Of a DNA stretch of 64,000 bases, positions 55,838-64,000 are shown in pieces. Under the pieces are notes generated by a model, which ran no database searches, was not told the origin of the DNA, and saw only the letters and a list, made by a program, of their open reading frames with translations. This stretch comes from Helicobacter acinonychis. GTDB lineage: Bacteria > Campylobacterota > Campylobacteria > Campylobacterales > Helicobacteraceae. Location of the stretch: the NCBI RefSeq assembly GCF_900461455.1, contig NZ_UGIA01000001.1, positions 868,001-932,000 of the forward strand, written 5' to 3'. The first letter of the stretch is position 1. Each line of letters starts with the position of its first letter. The position numbers were made by a program, and so were the translations under genes.

Positions 55838-57106
55838 ATGTTCCAACCCCTACTAGACGCTTATACAGACAGCGCTTATTCAGATGCATCAGACCACAAG
55901 CCCCCCTTAAATATAGCCATAGCGAATTGGTGGGGAGGCACTAAAGGATTTGAAGCGAGCGTTCTTTATTTTATCTTAAGTTGGCGTTATAAAATCGCCC
56001 TTCATGAAAACCCCAACAAACCTGCAGACCTAGTTTTTAGTAACCCCCTTGGACAAGCTAGAAAAATCCTATCGTATCAAAACACTAAACGAGTGTTTTA
56101 CACCGGCGAAAATGAAGCGCCCAATTTCAACCTCTTTGATTACGCCATAGGCTTTGATGGATTGGATTTTAAAGAGCGTTATTTAAGGATGCCTTTGTAT
56201 TATGCCCGTTTGCATGATAAGGCTCAAAGCGTGAATGACACCACTGCACCCTACACTCTTAAATCTGATAGCCTTTATGCTTTAAAAAAGCCTACCCATC
56301 GTTTTAAAGAATACCACCCTCATTTATGCTCTGTAGTGAAAGGCGAGAGTGACCCTTTTAAAAGAGGGTTTGCAAGTTTTGTAGCGAGTAACGCTAACGC
56401 CCCTATAAGGAACGCTTTCTGTGAGGCTTTAAATTCTGTTGAGCCAGTTACTGGGGGAGGAGCAGTGAAAAACACTCTAGGCTATAATGTCACAAACAAG
56501 AGCGAGTTTTTAAGCCAACACAAGTTTAATCTCTGTTTTGAAAACGCTCAAGGCTATGGCTATGTGACTGAAAAAATCATTGACGCTTATTTTAGCCACA
56601 CTATCCCTATTTATTGGGGGAGTCCTAGCGTGGCGCAAGACTTTAACCCTAAAAGTTTTGTGAATGTGCATGATTTTAAAGATTTTGATGGAGCGATTGA
56701 TTATATAAGATACTTGCACACCCACGAAAACGCGTATTTAGACATGCTTTATGAAAACCCTTTAAATGTGATTGATGGGAAAGCTTGTTTTTACCAAGAT
56801 TTGAGTTTTAAAAAAATCTTAGATTTTTTTAAAACGATTTTAGAAAATGACACGATTTACCACAATAACCCTTTTGTTTTTGATCGCGATTTGCATGAGC
56901 CATTAGTGTCAATTGATAATTTGAGAGCGGATTTATTGCTGCTAAAGGATAATTATGATGGTTTGAAAACAGACTATGACCATCTCTTCAAGAGCGCCTT
57001 ACCTTTATTGGAATTGTCTCAAACCACCTCTTTTAAAATCTATCACAAAATCTACCAAAAAACCTTACCCTTACTGTGCATGGCAAGAAAGTTAGTTAAA
57101 AAGTAA
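55838..57106 (+). CDS. futB: alpha-1,3-fucosyltransferase (Lewis-antigen type)
   Basis: Transfers fucose from GDP-fucose to GlcNAc of LPS O-chains, making Lewis-type antigens. A GT10 enzyme of 422 residues with KRGFASFVASNANAPIRN, NKSEFLSQHKFNLCFENAQGYGYVTEK and AYFSHTIPIYWGSPSV, the catalytic domain. The C-terminus has only one or two degenerate heptads (IDNLRADLLLLKDNYDGL) where H. pylori copies usually carry several tandem heptads of the DDLR-NY type, then the amphipathic tail ending ARKLVKK. The C tract near residue 20 is only C6, so slippage is unlikely and the gene reads on. Which parent copy (futA or futB) it represents is uncertain; pfr-serB context points to futB. Confidence 0.9.
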   Translation: MFQPLLDAYTDSAYSDASDHKPPLNIAIANWWGGTKGFEASVLYFILSWRYKIALHENPNKPADLVFSNPLGQARKILSYQNTKRVFYTGENEAPNFNLFDYAIGFDGLDFKERYLRMPLYYARLHDKAQSVNDTTAPYTLKSDSLYALKKPTHRFKEYHPHLCSVVKGESDPFKRGFASFVASNANAPIRNAFCEALNSVEPVTGGGAVKNTLGYNVTNKSEFLSQHKFNLCFENAQGYGYVTEKIIDAYFSHTIPIYWGSPSVAQDFNPKSFVNVHDFKDFDGAIDYIRYLHTHENAYLDMLYENPLNVIDGKACFYQDLSFKKILDFFKTILENDTIYHNNPFVFDRDLHEPLVSIDNLRADLLLLKDNYDGLKTDYDHLFKSALPLLELSQTTSFKIYHKIYQKTLPLLCMARKLVKK

Positions 57107-57165
57107 ATTTATTTTATAATTTATTTTATAACATCAGTTATTAACTCAAAACAAAGGATAGCCGC

Positions 57166-58486
57166 ATGCAAAATGGTCAAACCACCCTAAAAAATGTCTT
57201 TTTAGAGGACGGATACAGCATCCCCAATTATCAAAGGGATCATGCTTGGAAAGAAAAGAATTTTGAAGATTTAAAAATTGAAATTAGAAGTCGCTGAAGA
57301 AAATCAAGATTTCTTTAAAACGATTTTAGAAGAAGCAGAAAAAGGGAATATTAGCCATTGTGCAGAAATTATAGACATAGACACTGAGGGTAAGAAAAAT
57401 CTCTTAGAAGTCTTAAGAACTATTTTGGATAAGGTCAGTCCATTGAATGAAGAAGAGATCAATGAACATTTGGAAGCCCTTTTAGAAATGGTTGTGGTGT
57501 GGCTAGAAGAACCTGATTCTGAAAGAGCGATCAAAACATTTCAAAGCGTGAATGATAGGGGAGTGCCTCTTCATTTGCTAGACAAATTTATCAACGATCA
57601 TTTTGGAGAAATTTTTGGACACAACGAAGCAAGCAAAGAAAACGCCTATAACACTCAAGGGTAAACTAAAAAAGTTAAAGAAAATAGCTTGGAAAAGTTT
57701 ATCAGAGACTATGTCAGCGATTTGAAAGAATTCTACCAAGCTTTTTTGAAATTATTGGATGAAATTGGTAAGAATCCAACCACCTTTAAAGTCATGCTCA
57801 TGAGCATTAATTAGCATTTTTACAATTCGCTCATCCGCTTGAAAATCAACGAGGAATTAGACGATGAGATGCTAATACTTTTTGCAAAAGTCAGTATTTT
57901 GTTTTTTAAAAGTGGCACAACATTGAACGCACCGGCTCATTATCTAATTTATAAGTATCTTGAAAGTGGCAAAGAGGGATTGAAAAATGAAATGATTGCC
58001 CAATGCAAATTTCATCCTAAGATTAATATAGAGTTGGCTTCTCAAAACTTTGTAAGCAATGCATTCAATTCAGATTACTTCCACTACGCATTCTTTGAAA
58101 AGAAATGCAAAGATATGGAGTTTCACGATCTAAAAAATTTAATCAAAGGGAAACAACTTGCTCAAGAAAAAGAGCATATTATTCCTACTGATTTATTGAG
58201 ACAAGGAAATGAAGTTGAGATCCAAAACCTTGGATTTGAAAACAAGGATGATCTTGGAAAACACATTGACGCGTATGGTAATTTGATCTCCTTGGAGAAA
58301 TCGCTCAATATCAAAGCAAGCAATAAAGATTTGTATGGGAAGTGTGAAATCTACAAGGAGAGTAAAATCCCTTTTAACAGATCTGACAAACTCTTTGATG
58401 CAAAAAACTTCAATAAAAAGGGATTGATAAAAAGAAATGAAAGAATGGTTGATCAATACTTTTTTAAGGATTTCACTGCCAACTAA
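57166..58486 (+). pseudogene. GmrSD-like (DUF262/DUF1524) restriction protein, decayed
   Basis: ATG at 57166, with AAAGGA upstream, opens VFLEDGYSIPNYQRDHAW, the DUF262 ParB-like opening, and stops at 57294. The text resumes in another frame with SERAIKTFQSVNDRGVPLHLLDKF, a DUF262 core motif, interrupted by TAA at 57662 and TAG at 57812, then a long open segment to 58486 with KEHIIPTDLLRQGN, the DUF1524 His-Me nuclease motif, and YGNLISLEKSLN. Part of DUF262 appears deleted near 57290. The family (GmrSD, BrxU, type IV systems) cuts modified foreign DNA. Three lesions make this a relic. Confidence 0.85.
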
Positions 58487-58502
58487 AAACTCTCCTTTTA
58501 GG

Positions 58503-58525
58503 GGGTGTTTTATAGTAAAACACCC
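58503..58525. terminator. bidirectional terminator between the GmrSD relic and gdhA
   Basis: GGGTGTTTTA-TAG-TAAAACACCC, a perfect 10-base stem with a 3-base loop, in the 128-base gap between convergent genes. A second degenerate hairpin-repeat (CAAGCGATTACTAGAGACTTTCTTAAAA, partly like the dispersed family) follows at about 58567-58594. Confidence 0.8.
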
Positions 58526-58614
58526 TTTAAAAAACGCCTTTTAGTCTTTTTAAATTTAGGCTTTTTCAAGCGATTACTAGAGACTTTCTTAAAATAGGGT
58601 TTTTAAACAACCCT

Positions 58615-59970
58615 TTAAACCCCTTGGGCTATCATCGCAGACGCTACCTTTCTAAAACCAGCGATATTAGCCCCTAAAACAAAATTAGTAGGGTCTTTAA
58701 ACTCTTTAGCGGTTTGAGAGACATTTTTATAAATCTCTTTCATAATATGGTGTAATTTTGCATCCACCACTTCAAAACTCCATGGGTGCATGCTCGCATT
58801 TTGTGCCATTTCCAAACCGCTCACGCTCACCCCCCCAGCATTAGCCGCCTTGCCTAAACCATAAGAAATCTTAGCCTGCAAAAACAATTCAACCGCTTCA
58901 TTGCTTGAGGGCATGTTTGCCCCTTCAACCACGCATTTACATCCGTTAGAAAGGAGGGTTTTGGCGTCTAAAACGCTCAATTCATTCTCTGTCGCGCTAG
59001 GAAAAGCTGCAAAACAAGGCACATGCCATATTGCATTCCCCCCTTTGGGGTAGTTTTCTACAGGCGTGTATTTCGCGCTTGTTTTTTCTAAAGCGTATTC
59101 TTTAATCCTCCCACGACGCGCTTCTTTAATCTCTTTTAAAAGATCTAAATCAATGCCCTCTTTATCATAAATCATGCCATTAGAATCGCTTGCAGTTACC
59201 GGTTTAGCACCTATTTGAAGCAATTTTTCAATCGTATAAATAGCGACATTACCGCTCCCAGAAACGCTGCAAATCTTACCCTCTAAAGAGCTGTTTCTTT
59301 CCTGTAACATTTCTTCAGCAAAATACACGCACCCATAACCGGTAGATTCTTTTCGGCATAAACTCCCCCCATAAGTAAGCCCCTTACCGGTCAATACGCC
59401 CTCAAAACGATTGACTAATTTCTTGTATTGCCCAAACAAATAGCCAATCTCTCTTTCACCCACCCCAATATCCCCAGCTGGCACATCAGTTGTGGCTCCA
59501 ATATGGCGGTATAATTCATTCATGAACGCTTGACAAAAACGCATGATTTCATGCTCGCTCTTTCCCTTAGGGTCAAAATCGCTCCCCCCCTTAGCACCCC
59601 CCATAGCCAAAGTAGTAAGCGAATTTTTTAACACTTGCTCAAAGCCTAAGAATTTGATCACGCTTTCATTCACGCTAGGATGGAATCTCAAACCCCCTTT
59701 ATAAGGACCAATAGCCGAATTGAATTCAACCCTACACCCCCAATTGACTTGGATTTGATTATTATCATCTAGCCAACACACTCTAAAAAAAATCTCTCTT
59801 TCAGGCTCAATCAAACGCTCTAAAATCGCATGCTTTTGGTAACTTTTATCGCTGTCTAAAAGGGGTTTTAACGAAGTGATAGCTTCATAGACAGCTTGAT
59901 GGAACTCTTTTTGATAAGGGTATTTTTTTTGTAAAGATTGGAGGATTTTTTCAATATACATGAGCGGCAT
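58615..59970 (-). CDS. gdhA: NADP-dependent glutamate dehydrogenase
   Basis: Reversible amination of 2-oxoglutarate to glutamate, a main ammonium-assimilation route in urease-rich Helicobacter. Of 451 residues: PYKGGLRFHPSVNESVIKFLGFEQ, the catalytic Lys in MGGAKGGSDFDPKGKS (near 130), TDVPAGDIGVGEREIGYL, the nucleotide fold VSGSGNVAIYTIEKL, and the C-terminal GLGKAANAGGVSVSG. Complete. The ATG at 59970 could be displaced by the internal one at residue 4 (MYIEKILQS); either is possible. Confidence 0.95.
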   Translation of the reverse strand: MPLMYIEKILQSLQKKYPYQKEFHQAVYEAITSLKPLLDSDKSYQKHAILERLIEPEREIFFRVCWLDDNNQIQVNWGCRVEFNSAIGPYKGGLRFHPSVNESVIKFLGFEQVLKNSLTTLAMGGAKGGSDFDPKGKSEHEIMRFCQAFMNELYRHIGATTDVPAGDIGVGEREIGYLFGQYKKLVNRFEGVLTGKGLTYGGSLCRKESTGYGCVYFAEEMLQERNSSLEGKICSVSGSGNVAIYTIEKLLQIGAKPVTASDSNGMIYDKEGIDLDLLKEIKEARRGRIKEYALEKTSAKYTPVENYPKGGNAIWHVPCFAAFPSATENELSVLDAKTLLSNGCKCVVEGANMPSSNEAVELFLQAKISYGLGKAANAGGVSVSGLEMAQNASMHPWSFEVVDAKLHHIMKEIYKNVSQTAKEFKDPTNFVLGANIAGFRKVASAMIAQGV

Positions 59971-60086
59971 TCCTTTATTGTTTTTAGGTTTTTATTGTAA
60001 CACTAAAAGGGTAATTAAGTTTTAATTCTTTTGGCTTTTCTCATCAAAAGGGATAGTTAAAATTTTATTTTTAATTTTTCAAACTC

Positions 60087-60115
60087 AGCTATCGCTTGAT
60101 TAAATCAAGCTCTTT
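60087..60115 (+). repeat. dispersed intergenic repeat, copy E (hairpin core)
   Basis: AGCTATCGCTTGATTAAATCAAGCTCTTT, the hairpin core of copies A/B, in the gap between gdhA and prmC just downstream of prmC. The arms CTTGAT-ATCAAG pair perfectly around TAA. Confidence 0.6.
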
Positions 60116-60120
60116 ATCAT

Positions 60121-60951
60121 TTATCTTAAAAAACTTTTTAAAATACCTACAAACCCTCTATCAAAGCCACTCAAATCCTTGTAAAACTTTGCATCATAAC
60201 CGCAAAATTCCAAGCATTCTTTCAAGCTTTTCAACTGATCATACCCCATTTCACAAACCAAAAAAGGGATTTTCAATTCAGCGGCTAAAAAAATGATTTC
60301 TTTTAAGATTTCATCGCCTTTGATCCCACCAAAAAGGGCTTCATGCGGTTCTTTTAAAACGGATTTATCCAAAGGATAACCTTTAGCGATATAGGGTGGG
60401 TTAGAGACAAGCATTGGTGTTGTTGGCATATGATCCCAAAGATGCGTTTTTTTTAAGAAAAGGCACTTTTTCAAGTCAAAGCGTTCAATATTTTTTGACG
60501 CCACTTCTAAAGCGTTTTGTGAAATATCGCTCGCATAAATAGAGAGATTAGGGTTTTCTAAAGCCAAACTCACCGAAATGCAACCGCTCCCTATGCCTAT
60601 TTCGCCCACCTCTTTTAAATGGTATTGAGAAATAATATCCAACGCTTTTTGAACTAAAATCTCCGTTTCAGGCCGTGGGATTAAAACATGCTCATTCACA
60701 AAAAAAGAGCGCCCATAAAAACTGCAGCTTTCTAGTAAATACTCTATGGGGTAGTCGTTCAAGCGTTTTTTTACCAATTCAAAAAAACGCATTTCTTCTC
60801 TATGGTTTAATTCTAAATGTGCATGCGTGTGCAAAAAAACCCTCTCTTTTTGCAAAACAAAGCCTAACAAAATTTCAGACTCTAACCCCCCCCTAAAACC
60901 TTTTTGGGATAATCCTTTTTTGGCTTTGTTTAGGGCTTGTGAAAGGGTCAT
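60121..60951 (-). CDS. prmC: release-factor glutamine methyltransferase PrmC (HemK)
   Basis: Methylates the Gln of the GGQ motif in release factors RF1/RF2. Of 276 residues: a helical N-terminal domain, then VEIGIGSGCISVSLAL-type SAM motif (GEIGIGSGCISVSLAL near 115) and LVSNPPYIAKG (NPPY catalytic motif near 183), followed by EPHEALFGG, all standard. Overlaps the M48 protease gene by 4 bases (ATGA). Complete. Confidence 0.93.
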   Translation of the reverse strand: MTLSQALNKAKKGLSQKGFRGGLESEILLGFVLQKERVFLHTHAHLELNHREEMRFFELVKKRLNDYPIEYLLESCSFYGRSFFVNEHVLIPRPETEILVQKALDIISQYHLKEVGEIGIGSGCISVSLALENPNLSIYASDISQNALEVASKNIERFDLKKCLFLKKTHLWDHMPTTPMLVSNPPYIAKGYPLDKSVLKEPHEALFGGIKGDEILKEIIFLAAELKIPFLVCEMGYDQLKSLKECLEFCGYDAKFYKDLSGFDRGFVGILKSFLR

Positions 60952-62171
60952 TCAATTTTGTAATCCAAAGCTTTCAAGCACTCTAAAAGTGGCGGGTGTG
61001 TGAAATGCAAGAAAACATAGAAGGGGTGCGAATAAGGGAAAGTCTTATTTTCATTGGCGATAGACACTAAAGCTTTGGCTAAAGTTTCTTTAGAGCTTAA
61101 ACTCGCCCCAAATTTGTCGGCATGGTATTCATTACTTGCGGCTAAAAATCCGATCAAAGGCATGGCGTAAAAGGAAAATACCGGCAAAAACAAAAGTAAA
61201 ATGGTGATCAAACTCGCTGGCGTCTCTGAAACATTAAAGCCTTCAAAGACGATTGGCGGCAAATAGGAAATGATCACAAATGCCAAAGCGAGCAAACTTC
61301 CCATAATCCCTAAACCTTTCAGCAAATCCTTATTTTTGAAATGCCCCAACTCATGCCCTAAAATCGCTAAAAGCCCATCTGTCCCAACCTTAGAAAACAA
61401 AGTGTCAAACAATACCACTCGTTTATTTTTACCCAACTCTCCAAAATACGCATTCAAGCACCCATCTCTCTTACTAGCATCCATCACAAAAATGCCTTGG
61501 GATTTAAAACCCACTTTATCCATCATGCTTTCAATTTGCTTTTCCAAATTCCTATTGTTTAAGGGGGTGAATTGGTTGAAAAGCTGTGTGATTTTAGGGT
61601 AAAAAAGATTAGCCAAAATCATAAAAGCAAACACGACGACAAACGAGCTAATCTCCCAATGCTCTACATGTTGAATGATCATAACAAGAATGTAAATCAA
61701 TAACAACCCCACGCCTAAAGTGAGCAACAAGCTTTTGAAAAAATCCTTAAAAAACAACGATAAACTCACTTTAGAAAAACCAAATCCCTTATCCAAATGC
61801 ATGGTGGTATAGTAGCTAATCGGTAAGGATAAAAGGCTTTGAATCGCTAAAAATGACAATGCAAACACCACATAACCTAGCGTTTCAGAAAGGTTTAAAT
61901 AATGCGTTAAATCTTCTAAATGCGTCAGACCAAAAAAGACCCAGCCAGCGAAGATGATGCCGTCCAAAAATTGAGAAACAATAGATAATTGCATTTTTCT
62001 AATGGCATAATAGCCCGCTTTTTCATAATCCTTTTTGGGGAGCAAAATAGGCTTCTCGCAAAGCTTTTGGCGGATAAAATACACTTGCAAAACATCGCCT
62101 AGAATATGAGGAGCCGTAAAAAAGAGCAAATAGAAAATAAAAATTATCATATCTATCCATACATCAAGCAT
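60948..62171 (-). CDS. M48 family zinc metalloprotease (Ste24/HtpX-like)
   Basis: A membrane protease of 407 residues with about seven hydrophobic segments. The zinc site HELGHFKNKDLLK is near residue 271, and the third ligand lies in SNEYHADKFGAS. The length and N-terminal helix bundle (with KDYEKAGYYAIRK-type text) match Ste24 CAAX-protease-like bacterial proteins rather than the shorter HtpX. Such enzymes act in membrane-protein quality control; I can only infer the substrate. It is translated coupled with prmC. Confidence 0.85.
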   Translation of the reverse strand: MLDVWIDMIIFIFYLLFFTAPHILGDVLQVYFIRQKLCEKPILLPKKDYEKAGYYAIRKMQLSIVSQFLDGIIFAGWVFFGLTHLEDLTHYLNLSETLGYVVFALSFLAIQSLLSLPISYYTTMHLDKGFGFSKVSLSLFFKDFFKSLLLTLGVGLLLIYILVMIIQHVEHWEISSFVVVFAFMILANLFYPKITQLFNQFTPLNNRNLEKQIESMMDKVGFKSQGIFVMDASKRDGCLNAYFGELGKNKRVVLFDTLFSKVGTDGLLAILGHELGHFKNKDLLKGLGIMGSLLALAFVIISYLPPIVFEGFNVSETPASLITILLLFLPVFSFYAMPLIGFLAASNEYHADKFGASLSSKETLAKALVSIANENKTFPYSHPFYVFLHFTHPPLLECLKALDYKIE

Positions 62172-62197
62172 GTTCTAAACTCCTTTTTAATCAATTT

Positions 62198-62231
62198 ATC
62201 AGTAAAACTGCAATATCAGTAAAACTGCAAT
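62198..62231. repeat. 17-bp perfect tandem duplication
   Basis: ATCAGTAAAACTGCAAT occurs twice without spacing (62198-62214, 62215-62231), in the 201-base gap between the divergent protease and sensor-like genes. It may alter promoter spacing for either. The rest of the gap holds only AT-rich DNA. Confidence 0.8.
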
Positions 62232-62372
62232 AAGTGATGATTGTAACAGTGTTTTTTAAACATTTACTATCGCATTAAATAAACATGATAGAAAAAAGGC
62301 TATTTTTGAAATTTTTATCGCCACAGGTTAAAAGTTGTATGATTAAACCCACGACAAATAAAAAGGTCTTGC

Positions 62373-62903
62373 ATGCCCCATTCTTTTAAAAAGCGTTTTT
62401 TGATGGTTTATATTTCTTCTACCTTGCTTTTAGTGGGGGTTTTATTAGCGTTATTCATCTTTTATGCGAAAAATAGTCTCATAGAAAATACCCAAATACG
62501 CATGCAATACACTGCTGATGCTATCGCTAAAAGCCTTTTAGAATTGGATAATATCTCTTCTTTAGAGCCTTTAAAAATCTTAGAAGAGCGATTCAAAAAC
62601 ACCCCCTTTGTCTTGCTGGATACAGGCAATAAGGTCAAGCTTTCTAATGTTGGGGCGTTTGTGGTCTCTTTTAAAAATGAAACGCCCATCAAAACCCCCT
62701 ATTTTGTGCTTAAAAAACAGGGTTTTTACCTCATAGATAACGCCCCAAATAACCGCTTAGGGATCTCTAAAATCATTATCGCAGAAGAAGAGATCCAAAA
62801 AACCTTTATCCCCCTTTATAAAATTGCAGGCTATGCGTTTTTAAGCGCAAGTTTGTTTATCGCATTGATAGCCAGGTGGCTTTATCAAATGAAAATCTCA
62901 TAA
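62373..62903 (+). CDS. two-helix envelope protein (HP0383-like)
   Basis: A 176-residue protein with a membrane helix near each end (VYISSTLLLVGVLLALFIFY, and YKIAGYAFLSASLFIALIARWL) and a 90-residue periplasmic domain between. This is the input half of a sensor kinase without a HAMP or kinase domain. The middle has no recognised ligand motif. AAGGTC precedes ATG by 6 bases. It may modulate a separate kinase; that is a guess. It is followed at once by repeat copy F. Confidence 0.55.
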   Translation: MPHSFKKRFLMVYISSTLLLVGVLLALFIFYAKNSLIENTQIRMQYTADAIAKSLLELDNISSLEPLKILEERFKNTPFVLLDTGNKVKLSNVGAFVVSFKNETPIKTPYFVLKKQGFYLIDNAPNNRLGISKIIIAEEEIQKTFIPLYKIAGYAFLSASLFIALIARWLYQMKIS

Positions 62904-62972
62904 GACCGCTTTTTTAACTATCCCTTGCTTAATGCAAGCTCTTTTATTGTTATTTAAAAAATACTTTTGAGT
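62902..62972 (+). repeat. dispersed intergenic repeat, copy F
   Basis: AAGACCGCTTTTTTAACTATCCCTTGCTTAATGCAAGCTCTTTTATTG corresponds to the CGCTTTTTTAAG-CTATCGCTTGAT-ATCAAGCTC block of copy A, with the stem changed by compensating bases (TTGC-TTAAT-GCAA). It directly follows the 62.4-kb gene, convergent with the 63-kb gene. Confidence 0.65.
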
Positions 62973-63091
62973 TTTTTAGTTTTCATAATCAACACGCCAT
63001 TAGAAAAAGCTATTGAGAATTGAAACTAAAACAATCATTTTTCCACCAACATGGGTATTTTTAAAGCTTTTAGCCGCATTTTCAAGCTGTT

Positions 63092-63772
63092 TTAGGGCTT
63101 CTTCTTTGATTTTGTAAGGGCCAAAAAATAATGCATGAGAGAGTCTTTTTTCTCTATTTGGTAAGGGAAATTTTTGAGCGTTTGTAAAAAATCCTTGCTG
63201 GGCGTGTTTAAAAAAGCCTCCACTTGCAAATAATACCCTTTAGGGATACTCGCATCTTTTAAGCTAGGTTTTTCTTGATGCTCATTTTTAGGTGGTTCTT
63301 TTAAGGGCTGGGATTGATTGAGAGCAACCTCATGCTTATGGGCTTTTTTGATTTTTCTTTTCACCTTTTTGCCCTCTATACAAAAATCATATAAATCATG
63401 GATTCTTTGCTTCACATAAGCTTCATAGCAATTCTTATAAATCGGACTATTTTCAATAGTAGCCTTGGGGCTTATTAACATGACTAACGCTATGCATTCT
63501 TCATGGGCGACTTTGAGCCATTCTTCTTCGCTTTGCTCTAGGATTTCTTTAATTTTAGGGAACTCATACCGCGTGCTTTTTCCCATATTATCTAACATTT
63601 TGATAAGATCTTCATAGGGTTTGGTTGAGCCTTGATTGGATGGGGGTAAATTTTTAGGCGCATTTTGAGGGCTTTTAGGCTAGGTGGTTATCTTTTTGCC
63701 CTCTAAACCAACAGCGTTTCTCAAAAAGAGAAAAACCAACAACAGCGTAATTTTTAATATATTCTTTTGCAT
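63092..63772 (-). pseudogene. secreted/envelope protein gene with a premature stop (HP0384-like)
   Basis: ATG at 63770-63772 opens a 30-codon signal-peptide-like start, MQKNILKITLLLVFLFL, followed by an in-frame TAG at 63680-63682. The same frame continues without a break through PKSPQNAPKNLPPSNQG to the stop at 63092, so a single nonsense codon divides the gene into a signal peptide and the mature protein. The mature part (about 195 residues) has a Lys/Glu/Pro-rich middle (KRKIKKAHKHEVALNQSQ) and no known domain. An internal ATG at 63598 could start a cytoplasmic fragment, but without the signal. The break is a real base difference or a sequencing error. Confidence 0.75.
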
Positions 63773-63806
63773 TTATCATTCCCATGTAAAGCCAATACAT
63801 AGTAAA

Positions 63807-63923
63807 ATGATAGCAAAAACTCACACGAGGAACGAAAATAAAAGCCAACCAAAATTTTCAAACCACAACCACACCACGAAACAAACCATTAAAAACAGAT
63901 TATTGCGGATTTTAAAAAAGTGA
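63807..63923 (+). CDS. possible 38-codon basic peptide
   Basis: ATG-TGA frame of 38 codons rich in Lys, Arg, His, Asn and Thr, with no hydrophobic segment. No ribosome-binding site stands out and no similarity is recognised. It lies upstream of and divergent from the broken 63-kb gene. The last 76 bases of the window (63924-64000) show no gene start or motif I can name. Low confidence; may be chance. Confidence 0.2.
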   Translation: MIAKTHTRNENKSQPKFSNHNHTTKQTIKNRLLRILKK

Positions 63924-64000
63924 GGAATTTTAGAGGGCAAGCCAAGTTGATAGACCCTTGATTATAAAAAAATGGAGAGCGTTTAGCTTCTTCTTTAAAC

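Noticed and set aside
1..64000. tRNA or rRNA genes, CRISPR arrays, insertion-sequence transposases, prophage
   Set aside because: None seen: no cloverleaf, no regularly spaced repeats, no transposase or phage structural motif in any reading frame examined.

Overview
The window is AT-rich, densely coded DNA from a gastric Helicobacter of the H. pylori / H. acinonychis group. The evidence is the gene content and order, which read as long blocks of the H. pylori 26695 map as I remember it: roughly HP0841-HP0887, then HP0370-HP0384. Diagnostic genes are katA with kapA, frpB, flgE, hypA, pfr, alpha-1,3-fucosyltransferases and vacA. vacA is present over almost its full length but broken in more than ten places. 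That fits H. acinonychis, the species of large felines, whose fragmented vacA is published, better than human H. pylori. The species call is an inference.

Left part (1-23 kb): the end of coaBC and a conserved unknown gene; a HaeIII-like (GGCC) restriction-modification pair with an intact methyltransferase and a frameshifted nuclease; a PAP2 phosphatase; an ABC-F ATPase; an AlgI/PatA-type O-acetyltransferase with its partner. A minus-strand array of closely spaced or overlapping genes then runs from flgE at 22 kb down to gmhA at 9.7 kb. It carries flgE, hypA, lpxB, greA, dut, an inner-membrane/lipoprotein pair, coaX, a SafE-like membrane protein and the complete ADP-heptose pathway for lipopolysaccharide core (gmhB, hldD, hldE, gmhA).

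Middle (22-38 kb): cdh, a broken phnA/yjdM, the kapA-katA catalase pair facing frpB, ruvC, an NYN-domain nuclease gene, a wrecked outer-membrane-protein gene with an HExxH motif, ruvA, a DUF342 (FapA-type) gene, murJ and cysS.

Right (38-64 kb): the vacA remnant ends at a junction carrying a 65-bp copy of the accC 3' end, then an FkbM-type methyltransferase gene split by an (AT)9 repeat, then accC-accB. Next come dcd, a second restriction-modification pair, rsmE, hemH, a DsbC-like lipoprotein gene, ccsBA, a truncated fucosyltransferase gene, pfr, serB, a full fucosyltransferase gene, a GmrSD-like (DUF262/DUF1524) relic, gdhA, prmC, an M48 protease gene, and two envelope-protein genes, one with a premature stop.

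Three themes stand out. (1) Many decayed or switched-off genes lie among healthy housekeeping genes: the GGCC nuclease, phnA, the outer-membrane protein, vacA, the FkbM gene, one fucosyltransferase, GmrSD and the 63-kb envelope gene. (2) A dispersed intergenic repeat family lies mostly at gene ends and can form hairpins. (3) Gene gain, loss and rearrangement concentrate at vacA/accC and at the two fucosyltransferase copies. I saw no rRNA, tRNA, CRISPR array or insertion-sequence transposase.
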